The translations under genes were made by a program, and so were the position numbers. Under the pieces are notes generated by a model, which was not told where the DNA came from, ran no database searches, and saw nothing but the letters and a program-made list of their open reading frames with translations. DNA of 64,000 bases, from positions 12,214,001-12,278,000 of the forward strand of contig OZ316898.1 of the NCBI GenBank assembly GCA_973895155.1, in the 5' to 3' direction. This DNA is from Marsupella aquatica (Eukaryota > Marchantiophyta). Shown here one piece after another: positions 47,831 through 60,300 of the stretch; position 1 is the first letter of the stretch, and every line of letters begins with the position of its first letter.

Positions 47831-48172
47831 GTGGACGCTGCCTCCACTGTTCGCGTGGACCCTGTCACCGCCAAGATAGGACGTCCTTCATGCCCTTCCA
47901 AAGAAAGCAATCAGAAATCTTGTCTTGCCGAGCTAAACGACGGTATATTGAAATCACAGGCAGGCATCACCGAGAACGACTCAAGCTATCCTCCTTCAAA
48001 GTTGTTCGGCATCACAACGGTTACGAATATCCTCCATATCTCTTCCTTGCGTCCTACGGAAATGCCACACGTATCACACATGCTTGCCGATGATCCTCGC
48101 GAACTCGAAGCATTGAAGCGCTCAGTCTTGTTTGTCAAGCAATTAAAACTTGACGGTAATTTTTACACTTGA
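47831..48172 (+). CDS. hypothetical short protein, divergent from the MCRS1-like gene
   Basis: This open frame of 113 codons is preceded by an AG acceptor-like CTTCCCAG. It ends DDPRELEALKRSVLFVKQLK, which looks amphipathic and protein-like. No domain is recognised. It begins only 57 bp from the MCRS1-like start in the opposite direction, so it may instead be promoter or 5' UTR sequence. Real coding status is doubtful. Confidence 0.2.
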   Translation: MDAASTVRVDPVTAKIGRPSCPSKESNQKSCLAELNDGILKSQAGITENDSSYPPSKLFGITTVTNILHISSLRPTEMPHVSHMLADDPRELEALKRSVLFVKQLKLDGNFYT

Positions 48173-48448
48173 ACCATAGTGACGAGAAGCCGTAAGCTTC
48201 CGATGCCAACCACCTCCACATGCCCTGATTTCAGATTTCTTAAAAATTGTCAGACCTGACTTTCGTCTCGTGCTTTGATCATCAGTACTGCTAAAATGGT
48301 ACATTCTTGGTGATCCAATACAGCATCACAGGTATCGCTTTCCTGTTTGATCCCTGTCCAGCGTTCATTTACATTCTCCATCTTTCAACCCTAGGATCTC
48401 TCCTCTTCTCCTGCCCCTGTACGAGCGCTAAAATCTATCTTAGAATTC

Positions 48449-48829
48449 CTACTTCTCGCCTCTCCTAGCTTCTTCTCGCCCTGACTGGTTATTCCCTTCC
48501 TTCGCAACCAAGAAATTATCCGCTTTCGAGATGGCTTTCTTCTTCGCTTTGTGGACGATCACTCCGGAGTCCAGCACTGTCTGCGAAACTCCACTGACAT
48601 CCCATTCCGGGAAAGAGTTGGGAAATAGCAGTCCACGGTGAGCACACAGCACACCATTCCTCGAAACAGCACTTTCTTCTGCACCATGCAGGTGCCAGTG
48701 GGATGTATCGAGTGGCGCGGTCAAAAACTTGCCCTCTACGGAAAACTCTGAACCTCCTCTCTTACCAATTTCTTCCAGTAGCAACATGCCTTCTCTAATC
48801 TGGTCCGAACAGAAGGTGGAAAACAGCAT
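48449..48829 (-). CDS. hypothetical protein or 5' exon, unknown
   Basis: A minus-strand frame of 126 codons carries protein-like stretches (REGMLLLEEIGKRGG, FLTAPLDTSHWHLHGAE) and a lysine/glutamate-rich end. No family is recognised and no splice partner is assigned. It lies upstream of, and on the same strand as, the MCRS1-like gene, so it could be an independent small gene or an unspliced upstream exon. Confidence 0.3.
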   Translation of the reverse strand: MLFSTFCSDQIREGMLLLEEIGKRGGSEFSVEGKFLTAPLDTSHWHLHGAEESAVSRNGVLCAHRGLLFPNSFPEWDVSGVSQTVLDSGVIVHKAKKKAISKADNFLVAKEGNNQSGREEARRGEK

Positions 48830-48989
48830 ACCCGTCGCCGAGAACCGACCAACCGAAATGGAACATCGCTCGTTTGTTCACTCGCACTCCTGTGCGTCTG
48901 CCAGCGCTCGCTCGCGTCCTTGCTTCCTACCTTTCCCTCCCCCGTCATCGCTCGCTTCTCCTCCCGTTGCTCGCCAACACGCATTCACT

Positions 48990-50300
48990 GATTCACTCCT
49001 GGCATTTGGCTTTGAACGAGAGCGCTGATAGCCTGATAGTCAATTCCACGGGCATTAAAGAGGACAAGAAAGGACAACAATGAGCACAACTTACTACAGT
49101 ATTGCTCTGCGCACTTTTAGAGCTGTACCTACGGTACTGTGCGCTCACCGTCCATCCCTCCGTCCATCGATCGCACGGCTAGTCTAGTCACCGTCAACAT
49201 TCAACATTCTATAAGCGACCATCGGTCCCTCCCCCTCACTAAGATTTTTTTACCCCGGCTGACTGAATGAATGATTCTCGGGAGCTGGGGCAGCCGGGAT
49301 CATTTTGGCATTCGTCAAGAACCAACAATGCGACAAAGGAAAATGCTAAATCTGCTCTAGAGGAGACAAATGGGCAGACCCACTCGTCGTTTGCTTTTTC
49401 GGAACAGGCAACATTTGCTGGTGGCGCCCCCTTTTGTCGTCATGGGTAAACGGGTAGCCTCCTCCCATTCCTGTGACACGAATCTTTCCGGGTGTCTGGT
49501 TTCTAATAGGTTTATCACGATGATGCGGCGGTCACTACGTAGAGCCAAGGGATAGAAAAGTAGCTCCGGAAAGAACTGGGAAATCTGGCATGGCGAACGA
49601 AACCTGATCAGTGAGGACGAACTCGAAGAAGATCAGGAGATGCCATAATTAGCGCGAAGGGACACAGAAGCAGCCCCGTCTTTCGCAAAACCCTTACCTC
49701 CGTAGCAGTGCGATAACTCATTCGTAGGCCAGGCCAGCCATCCCGCCAGCCGTAACGCCGTATGTATGCCGCTGCTCTAGATCTTTCGCGAGTAAATGGT
49801 TGGCCGGAAGACGATGAGCTAATGGGAGCACTCAGCACTGCCTACTGGCACCACCTCATTTCTTCCACTCGGCTAGAATGATCTCAGCCCTCCTCGAGCG
49901 CAATAATAATAATAATAATAACTATATCGGGGGAGCCCGAGGAAAAGCGGTCAGGCCGAACGCCCGCCACGCGCCTGCAAAGAGACAATCACAATTACTG
50001 CCGGAGCATTCTTCCTCCACTCTGACAACATGTGATGCGGCCAACGCTTCATACGGCACTCGCCTCCTGTACGGGACGTACTCAAGTGTTAAATCGCACA
50101 GTCATGGAGGAAGTCAGGACTCAGGAGGACGAGAGCAGCGTCTCCTTCCTTGCATGCTCACTTTACTTCCATCCGTCACCGATTGTTGCGAATGTTGCAG
50201 TTTGCGGCGGCCTTTGCAGGTCAGGCCAGGCGAGGCGTACCGTAGAGGAGTAGAAGCTTATTTATATTTAGGACCATCGCCACTGCAGGCATTGTAATTG
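48990..50300. other. gene-free spacer with microsatellite
   Basis: No conserved exon was recognised. An AAT microsatellite lies at 49902-49922. The plus-strand frame at 49878-50297 runs through it and is not a convincing gene. Confidence 0.4.
49902..49922. repeat. (AAT)7 microsatellite
   Basis: Seven uninterrupted AAT units, a likely polymorphic marker. Confidence 0.9.
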
Positions 50301-50524
50301 AATATTGGAATTGGGTGGCGGAGCTTTCCTCGCATTAACTTCGGCTCTGGGCCGACGAGGGTCGACGATAGCCCCACAGTCTCACACCATAGCGCACGAT
50401 GGGGCTGTAGAAAGAGAGCTCCAAGTCTGCGGTGCGCATCGCATGGGCGACGGGATTTTTGGGAGGAGGATTAAATTGGATCTGGGATTAAACAATTTCC
50501 TTGAAATTGAAACAGGGAGGAGGG

Positions 50525-50722
50525 TAGTGATGTGACGATCACTGCGCGATCGATGTCACTCTCTTCATGGCCGCGGTGGTCGTTGGAATGCTCGATTTCA
50601 GGGTCCTCGAATCCTCAGGAGGGTAATGATGTGACGATCACTGCGCGATCGATTTCACTCTCTTCATGGCCGCGGTGGTCGTTGGAATGCTCGATTTCAG
50701 GGTCCTCGAATCCTCGATAGTG
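50525..50722. repeat. 99-bp tandem duplication
   Basis: Two copies of a 99-bp unit (GTGACGATCACTGCGCGATC start at 50532 and 50631) differ at very few positions. Each copy contains the palindromic core GCGCGATCG and CCGCGG. The period is a multiple of three, so the plus frame stays open through both copies, but no protein family is recognised. Confidence 0.9.
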
Positions 50723-50829
50723 GTTGCTGACTCGGTGGCTTGGCAGCATACCGCAGTCCCCGATGAAGCCTTTAATGCCCGTGTTGGCCTCGAGTGATCG
50801 AGCCATCGAGGGAGTTGTGGGACCATCGG

Positions 50830-53800
50830 CGAGTTATCTTAATCTTAATATACATTATTTATTTATATGGTAATTAAACAAATGTATGAAATATAATAAC
50901 ACGTCCTACTGTAAATCCCTTGTCAATACTTTTTCCCAACTTGTACGGAGAATCTGTTTCTGGCCTTCGAGACCACAATTGTTACATGTCACACAATGTT
51001 TAATGTGTGATACTAGCCGACTTTGAACATGACCAGAGGTGAGTATAAAACAGTGTAATTCTTTGATGAGAGCAGCTGACCAAAAGGTTGGCGTTTCACT
51101 ATAGCCCTCGACCCTAGATGACCAGCTGATCACTTCATAGGTGGCCTTCCTAATGTATCGACTCTCTTCACATGCAACCCGTACTTCACAGACTTTCATA
51201 ACGAGCCGACCCTATTTTTAAATGTGGGGCACTACTCCCAACAGTACTCCATCCCATCCCCATTTTTTTATCCCCACCCTTAATACAATTATAGCCCCCT
51301 AGTCTTGGTCTGGCTTCAGTCTAGATGGAGGCTTTCAAAGTAGATTGGCCATTCTTTGAATATGATAACAAATTTAATAAAAATCATCCTACATTGTCAT
51401 CATTTTGACATACATAACATCCATGGTCCTCTTCGTCCACATACATTTTGGAGGGGACCTTGCATCATTTTGACACCATAACATCCATGGTTCTACCCAT
51501 CCACATGTATTTGTTGGGCCCTAGAGTCAGGGTCTAGAGGCTTCACTCTAGAAGCCTAGACCCAACTCTATTTATAAGTAAGATTCAAAAAAACTTTGCT
51601 TTCTCACATCCACTAGCCTGATTACCCACAGTTTGAAAATAATTAGAGATGAGGGGGAAACATCCTTGCAGAAAACGGATTCTATGGTATTTTCTATTCA
51701 TCTTGCCTCATTGTTGTTTTTGTCTGCTAACTAAACATTCACACTTCAAAATAAACAAAGAAAGGGGTAATAAAATAAAGCAATCTTTGGATTGGGTGTG
51801 ATTTTAATGTTTTTCAACAGATTGTTTAAATTTTCTATTAAATTGCCAAACTTTTGAAATAACCATGGGTAGAAAGAAACTCTCTTCAAGCTCTGTAACA
51901 TTTACCAACTTAACATGGGAAACCCTTTGGCTACTATGGACAGAATAATACCAAGTGAACTTAAGAAACACTTAACATTTTGCATAGACTGGGATGTCAT
52001 GGATTGTATGGACATAAGAGTACCAAGGGAACATTTTGCACGGACTCCATGCATAATCTCATCTCATCTCCATATTCAAACTTCGTCCAGTATGCAATTC
52101 TTCAATACCCCAACTTATTTGTCGAATTGCATCAAAGTTACATATTAATTGCTAATAGCTAAGGGGTCCTCAAGCTAATTTACTTGTTATGTTTGAACAA
52201 TAGCAATCAATTCCTAAGAAATTTGGGTACCCTACAACTTTGCTCAAAGAATAAGAGACTTGGTAACAGAAATAAGGATCACTTTTCAAATTAAAACAAT
52301 AACACTCAAGTCCTGACCCAAATCTGGTATTGGGTGCAAAAGGGATTCCAAATGCAAGAAAGTCCAAAAACAATGATTTAGTACCCTAAGTGCAATGTGG
52401 AGGCATTGTCTTTTGCTTGTGTTGGTTTTGAAAAATGGGCAGTTGTGGGCTTTCAAGTCTACTTGTTACTGGTGTAACATCTATAGTTTGTGTGATGAGT
52501 TGCATAGATGATTGACAATGTTGTATATTGATGTATGCCTGCACTAGAACAAGTATGTAATATAAACCTAACCCATTCACGGTTGGGCAATTCACTTTGT
52601 TTTCAACAACAAACACAGTCGTTGCCAGTGAAAGTCTTTGTATTAACAAAAAGAAACCTACGGGCTTGCTTCCATACTATGTACCTACTTCACCGAAAGA
52701 CTGAAATGGTTTAAACAAGAGGAACTAGCTGCCATGAAAGTTACAAAGATTGATTGTTGACATCTTTGCCAAACTGAAGCCATACGAGAGAATGTAAGGA
52801 AAAGTCAAAACAAAACGAAATCAGGGTAAGGAAGAAACCAAAATAATTATTAAGAAACTCTCAAATATACTTGTTTATCAAGTACTAGCCCTATTGCCAT
52901 TGCCACCACGTCATAAAATCCAAACACAACCCAGTGACAGAAAAAGTATTGCAACGACTGTCACTAGCTTGAACTGCAGCATTGTGAAATTTGAAACTCA
53001 GTGTAAATGTAAACGTGAATGTAAAAGTGACAGAAAAGTCACTACTTGAGAAGTGGGCACAGGCACTGAGTGTAAAGACCGTGGCCTGAAAACTGAAGGA
53101 TAATGCCAAAAAGGGGAAAATGCGGGGTACTGCTTCCGGTAGGCTGTGGGGAGTTTTGAGGCACACTTTATGTTATTCGAGGGACTCGTCTCGTTGGATC
53201 ATTGTTACAGGCCCTCCCCTTTTCTTTGTCCTATTGGGGATCCCTTCTTCCTTGGGAATTGTACACTCCTATTTCAGTCATCTATATTAAATTCTCTTCT
53301 TGCTTTAATTCCTTCTCTTTCGCTAGATTCTTTCTTTTGGGGGAATTGTAAATTGGAATGACAACCACGCTGTAAAAGGGCGCAACCTTGTAATATAGAT
53401 TTTGATGTATAGTAAAAATTGCAGAAAAAGTACTCTAATCTTGTAGTTTGATCCAATCACAACATCCAAAGTCCGGTGACATGCAAATAATTAAACTACA
53501 TCATTAAACTAGATTTTCACATATTGCCTCCTTCTGTCAAACATGTTGTGTGCATATACATTGTCAACCAACGTATTGTTGCCATAGTCTTGCACATAAT
53601 CTAGTAATTTCTAGCCAACCTTAGAAATGACACATAAAGACAACACATCACACTTTGACATTTTCACTAACAGAAAGATGAAATTGTGCCACTGTCTTTG
53701 CATCTATTTTCATACCCAACCCATTACTCTTCCCACAACTTGCACATTCCTTGAAATCCAGGTGTCACAAGGACCTGCTTATTAGCTAGACAACTATATG

Positions 53801-54740
53801 ACCATCTCACTTTTGCTCGACAACACTTCAGCTCTACATCACTTACTATCAGGAATTGGGCAAGTGTAGGATGACTACAAAGACTCCAAAAATCTAATGC
53901 ATTTAAGGTACTCATTGTTTGTCTGTCGCCGTCCATGCAAAAGGTGGAACACTGCCAATGGAGAGCCACATATGTTCTAAATCAGTATTTGTTGTATTTT
54001 TTGCAATGCTATTTGTAAAATTCAATGAGTAGCAAGTTCTGTTGGTTGGGATGTTCCAATACTCAATGAGGGTGGGAGGGTGAGATCTAGTAAAACATTG
54101 TAGAGCAACTTCTTGAAAATTTGAGCCGGCAAAGTTGTAGCGGCAAATATGAGACTCATCAATGTTATCATTAGAAGATTTTGATGGACACTTGACAAGT
54201 TGATTCTAATGAATTTATGCATAGCATATACTATAATTTAGATCTCAGGTTATAATGAAAAGAATAGTTGTTGTTGAAAATTTCAGGATCAAATTCTGAA
54301 ACAAAGAATGTCCAAAATTAGTGAAAGTAACCAACACAAGCAAATATGCCTGTTCATTCCTTATGCAACTCCTTCTACCAGTGTGCCATTTCCTTGTTAA
54401 TTAGCATTTAGCATTTTGACAGTGGATGATATTACCCTAACTGCCCTGCCTCTAGGACATGTGCACGGCCCAAGAGGAACTCTCACTCAAGCCCTCAGAG
54501 TTCTCACTTCACCCTGAGCTCCGCCCATCTCATGGCCTGACCAGCCCCTAATGCCAATATGGGTCCCTTGTATTGGAGCTTAGCTCCATGCCTTGCTCTA
54601 AAGTCTTCTCATGCTTAGTCCCTTTCAGATGGCCACCCCGGGCCTGGACCATAGAGGAGCTCGGCATCGGAGTCAGTGGCGCCGGAGCTAAGTGGTAGGG
54701 TGGTCAAGTTCCGTGACTATTTATTAGTAAACTATTTAAC
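50830..54740. other. AT-rich gene-free stretch
   Basis: No gene is recognised. It holds a local duplication (51398-51445 and 51465-51510: CATCATTTTGACA and CATAACATCCATGGT blocks) and a hairpin at 51528-51562 (GGGTCTAGAGGCTTC facing GAAGCCTAGACCC). Minus frames at 53724-53969 and 54022-54222 have no recognised domain. Confidence 0.4.
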
Positions 54741-54756
54741 CCTATTGATACTTAAC

Positions 54757-55677
54757 AATATGTTATTACCACTTTTTACTAAGTTGTCCCCTGGATTGTC
54801 TTAATTTAGGATCCTGTCCCCCAAACAGATGTATTTGTCAAGGATGCCCCCCATTCCGTACATGGATTAGTATATATAGTTAACATTGGGTTCCCAATTC
54901 CACATGGCAAGGCGTGAGTGGCTGCGGGTTAACCCGCTTTGACTGCTCCTTCGCCCTCCCCCTTCCCCACAGCAGGCCATCATAGCAAGCCCTGGAGGAG
55001 GCAAAATGCCCCGACCTCCTCAATCCTCGCTATGGCTGCTCAGTCACCCTCAGCCTGCAGTCGATACAATTAGGCCTGCGTGCGCTGCAGAAAATAGGGT
55101 GTTTTGCTTAAAAAAAGAGCAGGTTTCAGTGCGTTCTTCTGTGTAGAAATGAGGGATTCCAAGCATGCGTAAATAAGGGCTAAAACTGGTCGCAACTCTG
55201 CTGGGTTCTTTTGTGTAAACTTAGCCCCTAAGCCAGTATTCAATGGAACAAGTCAAGCAGACCTTAAGGACCAAAGATGGCAGCAGAAATCAACAGAGTC
55301 AAATGTGTAAACATTTTCTGTATGATTTTGACTACAGAAATGAGGCAGGAAAAAAATGATAGTGGCCGTGTTTCTGTGAGTAAACCGAGGGGACAAAAGG
55401 TTATTGTTTTGTGAGGGGAAAGTTGGGCCCTTTTGGCTCCTCCCGGGCCTGCTAGGACAGCCTGCCATGGGGAAGGGGGAGGACAAAGGAGCAGTCAGAG
55501 GGGGTTAACCTCCAGCCACTAACACCTCACCATGTGGCATTGGGTACCCACTGTTAACTTTATTCTGTCTAACACGTACAGGGAATGATGGGCATTGTGG
55601 CAAATAAATTTGCTTGGGGGACAGGATCCTAAATTTGGAAAATTGGGGGGACAGCTCAGTGAAAATCTGTTATATAC
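54757..55677. mobile_element. foldback element / large MITE with ~220-bp inverted arms
   Basis: The left arm (54757-54978) and the inverted right arm (55459-55677) match over about 220 bp. Shared blocks in order are TTTAGGATCCTGTCCCCCAA, GTTAACA.TGGGT, CCACATGG, GACTGCTCCTT and CCTCCCCCTTCCCCA. About 480 bp of non-coding sequence lies between. There is no transposase, so it would move in trans. The target duplication was not resolved. Confidence 0.8.
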
Positions 55678-55679
55678 TA

Positions 55680-57360
55680 TTACAAAGATGACTGCACTGC
55701 AAAATCAAACCAAAAAGTCAGGGGAGGGCTTTAATTGTCCTTCCTTCTTCACTATGAGGGCGGTCTTCCTGAAGGAGTTGAGTGAATGAAAGCACAGTGA
55801 AGGCTGTGTTGCCCATGCACTGCTGTCCATCACTCGCAATTAGGGTGGTTTACAAAACATGGAGGCACTTGTGACTGTTGTCACCAAAACAAATTGGAGG
55901 GGCAGTTTTTGTTCCAAGGACATTTCAAATCAATAATTTTTGAAATGAATTCAATAAATACAAATTCTTTCAATTAAGAAGCCAAAGCTTGAAAACGTAT
56001 GGACCACCCTAAAATACTAGACAACAGAAGCACTCCACATCAATGTTTCCTTGGGCTCCACATCAATGTTTCCTTGGGCCCACTGCTTGCCATGCAGTAT
56101 AGATGGACAAAGGTACCCACAATTCTCGTAAAGCCAATCAAAACCCTTTCTATGGTCCAGACTAAATTAATGTCAGAGGGAAATAAAAATAAGCGATTGG
56201 GCCATTCTACGGATCAGATTAAATCTGAGAGAGAAAAACTAAACAATTGGGCCCCAGCTTCCAACATTCTTGGATTATTAAAAGCCTAAACTCTTTGAGA
56301 GCTCTTGCCCTTATTATTAGAGTAAAATCGGCCCCACCCCATGGCTATCCTTTACAAACAAGAATTTCCTTGGTCAGCGCACTGGATTCGTTGTGAATCT
56401 CTCCTTTCTCTTCTTTCTCTTGCTTGGATTCTTCATTCTTCGAGTGGTGTTGTGTGTAGTGCATTTGGTTGTCCGTCTCATTTGAGGACTGTTGAGGACG
56501 GGACAGTGAGTTCTGTCATTTCAAAGCAAAACAGAGAGCAAAAGTTCTGGATCGATGGTGTCACAGGTGGTGAATCCGCAGAGCTGAGCTGCAGGACAAA
56601 GCACAACGCGTGGCGCCAGGACTTGCAATCTCTGCGGTCAGTTTCCAAAATCGAAACACGTTTCCCCTTATGCTTTTGAATCTAGCGTCTCCGGTTAATT
56701 ACCTTTCGAGTGCCTCTTCTTCCTTTCCTTCAAGACCTCAAGAATCCTTTGAAATCTTTCGGCAGCTCAATGGATTCGAAACCGACTGAGCCTCTCGCTC
56801 CTTCCGTTGCTATACTGTGGTCAGATTTAGTTAACGAGCTCTTTTCTTTGGGGAATACTGGAGCAAGAGTTTGGAGGCGGTTTCTGGCGGGGTTGCCTTG
56901 AGGGGAGTAGCTTTAAGGTCTGGGACCGATTCGACTGCACGAGTCCGGTATTCTGCCGGTTCTTCTTACCCAAGAATGATGCAAGTACGTCTCTTCAGAG
57001 AATCGGATACGCCTTTCATTTATTTTGTTTCCTTATTGTGCTCCATTCGTTTAGGGAATACACTTTTCATTTTGTGTCCTCATTGTGGTCCATTCTCTGA
57101 TTAGATACACATTAAGTAACGTCCCTTCTTTGTCCCTTCCATCGAGCATGATTAGTATTTATTCGAGGAAGAGCATTGATTCTCCAACGAAAGCCGGAGG
57201 AGAGAGGGTGAATGGATTGGTCTTGCTGCTGAGTCACTTGACGGTGAAAGCGGAGTTTTTTTTTAAGGCGAAGCGTTCTGAAGAAGCCAGAGCCGGGCAC
57301 GCAATACTCTTTGATTGTGTACTCGGTTCCCGACGAATTGACAAGCTCGTGGGAAACCTG
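55680..57360. other. upstream region of the kinase gene
   Basis: The stretch contains a 23-bp tandem duplication (CTCCACATCAATGTTTCCTT at 56033 and 56056) and several short plus-strand frames without recognised domains (for example from 56770 and 56871). The last part must hold the kinase promoter and 5' UTR. A separate short gene at 56.7-57.0 kb cannot be excluded. Confidence 0.35.
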
Positions 57361-57362
57361 CG

Positions 57363-60300
57363 ATGGCAACGCCGAGCTGCAATTTAGACGTGGATCCTAC
57401 AGTACCGGTGGAAGAATTGTATGCTGCCGCGAGGTAAGATCGGTGGAGTAGTGACATCGGTTTCGAAGGTATCACTACTCTGGTATTTTCCATAGTCTGC
57501 TTGCTCTTAATTGCCTGCTGCGTTTGTGGACGTGGAGGATAGTGGGTAACCTTACATGTCCTTGACGAACTGCAGGCGTGTGTGCAAAGTGCTCGTGAAA
57601 GAGTGGGCGAGTATTGACGAGACGAGTTTTAACGTGTCCACAATCACCGGAGGCATCACGAATCTATGTGAGGTTTTAAGCTCGTCTAGTGCTTGCTGTG
57701 TGATTGACTGACTTTCTAAGTAGACTAGCGTCAAGATGGGCAAGGGACAAATGCAATGTGATGGGCATACGCCATGATATCTGTCGCTGTAGTTCACTAT
57801 GTGTTGTTAAACTTGATCTCGTCTCCACAGTGCTGAAGGTATGGGTGGATGCCAAAGGACTATCCCCTGATGCAGTTACAGTTCGGATATTTGGTCCCAA
57901 CACTGAGGCGGTCATCGATCGTAATCGAGAGCTTCAGGTGTGCGTTCATTCATTACGTTTTTTCCTCTTTGGCCCAGTAGTAGACAACTTGGTTTTATGC
58001 CAAAAAAAGGATTTCATTTTAAAGAGTCAGCGAACGTGGAGTGTTCTTGCACTGGGACTTAAGAACTATGTTGGGGCTAACTTGCATGGAGGGAGCTGGT
58101 CTCCAGTGTAGTGATGTTTGCAAACAACTGTAGGCCGTCTTCTCGAATCAAAAGTGGTGGGTATCTTGAAAGTGGATGTTTTGCTTCTGATAGGAGAGGG
58201 GCACATAACACCCGTTTGGACAGCAATGCGGCTAACTTATGTTGTTGTCAATTCAAACATTTTATACTGAAAAATAATGGCAATTCGCATGTGGATCGTG
58301 TTTACAAACTAGGCGTGTTGTGAACACAGTTTTGTCCAGTGCCTTTTGCATGGTTGCGGAGATTGGATTACATTTCCTCTAGAAGTTCATTGATGTTGAC
58401 TGTAGTTACAAAATTGGGCAGTTTTGAAATGAAGCTTAAAGTCGCCCTGACACTTTTGAACTTACCAAGCAGTCAACGACCTCAAGACCTAACTTTTGAT
58501 GGGCATAATGTTCCAAAGGCTATCTACGATTCATGAATGTCGAGAAGGTCGACCTCTTGTTGTTTCTGTTGACAGTATTGTCTGGCTTCAAGTGCTAGTA
58601 GCAGAGTTGTATAAGAAGATCTGAACAGAATTTTGGCGTGGCGCGCAGGCTCTTCGTCATCTCTCGTCGGCTGGATTTGGTGCACAGCTAATTGGACTGT
58701 TCGAGAATGGAATGGTGCAAAGCTTCATCGTTGCCAGGACCCTTTCTCCCCCAGGTCATACTCTATTTAAATTAGTCGCTGCTGCCTTGGCCGCTCGTGT
58801 CAAACGAAGTGCATTTCTCGGATTAAGTTATAGGTCGTTGGATTATTTTTGTAGCCTCTGGTTTGATGGATGGTCAATGGATGTTATGTTGCAGATCTTT
58901 CACATCCGAAATTGGCAGCCCGTATTGCAAAAGAACTCCGAAGGCTTCATGATACCGAGGTCCCTGGATCGAGAGAACCACAACTTTGGGTGGACATTGG
59001 GAAGTTCACGAATGAAGGTTTGCCTTATGGAGATTCTCAATGATTAATTGCCTAGGTTTCCTCAAGGGAATAGAAGACATATTTGCTGACGTGCATCCCT
59101 AAATGTTACTTTTGTGATCTATACCTGTATGCATGTTATGCTTATATGGTGTCGACAACGTTGTAGTTTTGAAAGTTGCATTGAAACCTGGAATTTTTGC
59201 TTTGTGGCATTCATTAATATCATGTCAATTGCTGCACTGAAGCCTCAACCGTATCATTTGATGACGATAGCAAGCAAAAGAAGTACAACACAATATCGTT
59301 CACAGAGCTTAGGGAGGAAATTCAGGCTCTCAAGGTAAAGTTTGATTTAGCAAAGGTTTGATGCATCCAGTGTGGCTTTAACCAATTGTGAACTTACAGC
59401 GGTTTAGTTACAGTGAAGGACTTAAAATTGCTCTCCGTTCTAGTAAGATCGCTTGACCCTTCCCGTGTCTCTCTTCTTTTCTTGCATCTTCAGTGCAACC
59501 AGCCAGACGATCCCTCTCTTCCAGGCCTGAACAGGTTCCAAACTTGTCTGCAATGGGTTTTGTTGTGGTGTACTAGTTGATATCTTTAATTGGAAAGAGG
59601 TGGAACTTGTAATTATGTCACAGATTAATGTGAGTTTACTGGAATTTTCAGAGTTTTTTTTGTTGTCCCTGTTTCAGAAATGCTGCGACTGTTTGGAGGC
59701 CCCCATTGTGTTTGGTCACAATGACTTACTCTCTGGTAACATCATGTACAATGAGGATACAGGTAGTTAATCGTCCTGACTATTAGGCCGACAGTCATGT
59801 GTGGCCTCATCAAGTTTAGAGTAGGATGTCGTCGCTAGCTCAAGGAATTAGTGTTAGAAGCATGTACCCTGTTCTAGCATTCCTCTCTGTAAATGTTTTA
59901 GGCTCTGGCAGACGTTTAGGTACAGTCTGTATATGTGGCTCTATAGGTTTGTAGCACTATTTTTGAAACTGAGGTTCTCTCCTTGGTAACCTGACATTAA
60001 GTGACATCATATCTGGTACTCCTTGGGTAGAAAACGACCACACTCTGCAACTGCTTTAACACTTGTCACTCTCTCTTCTCTCCACAGTTCGTATGTGGAC
60101 CGAAGCTGCATCATACAGCACAATAGGAATAATAGAGTGGTTGAATGTTGCTATCCAGTTATACAAGTTACGGTAGTTTTTCTTGATGACTGTTGCATCT
60201 TGGTAGAGACGGCAGCCCTAGATGTATGATATGGCCGATTCCCTTCGTTCATGTCGTGTCTTCGTTTTTAAAGAGGTGTAGCCCTAAATCAGTGAAATGA

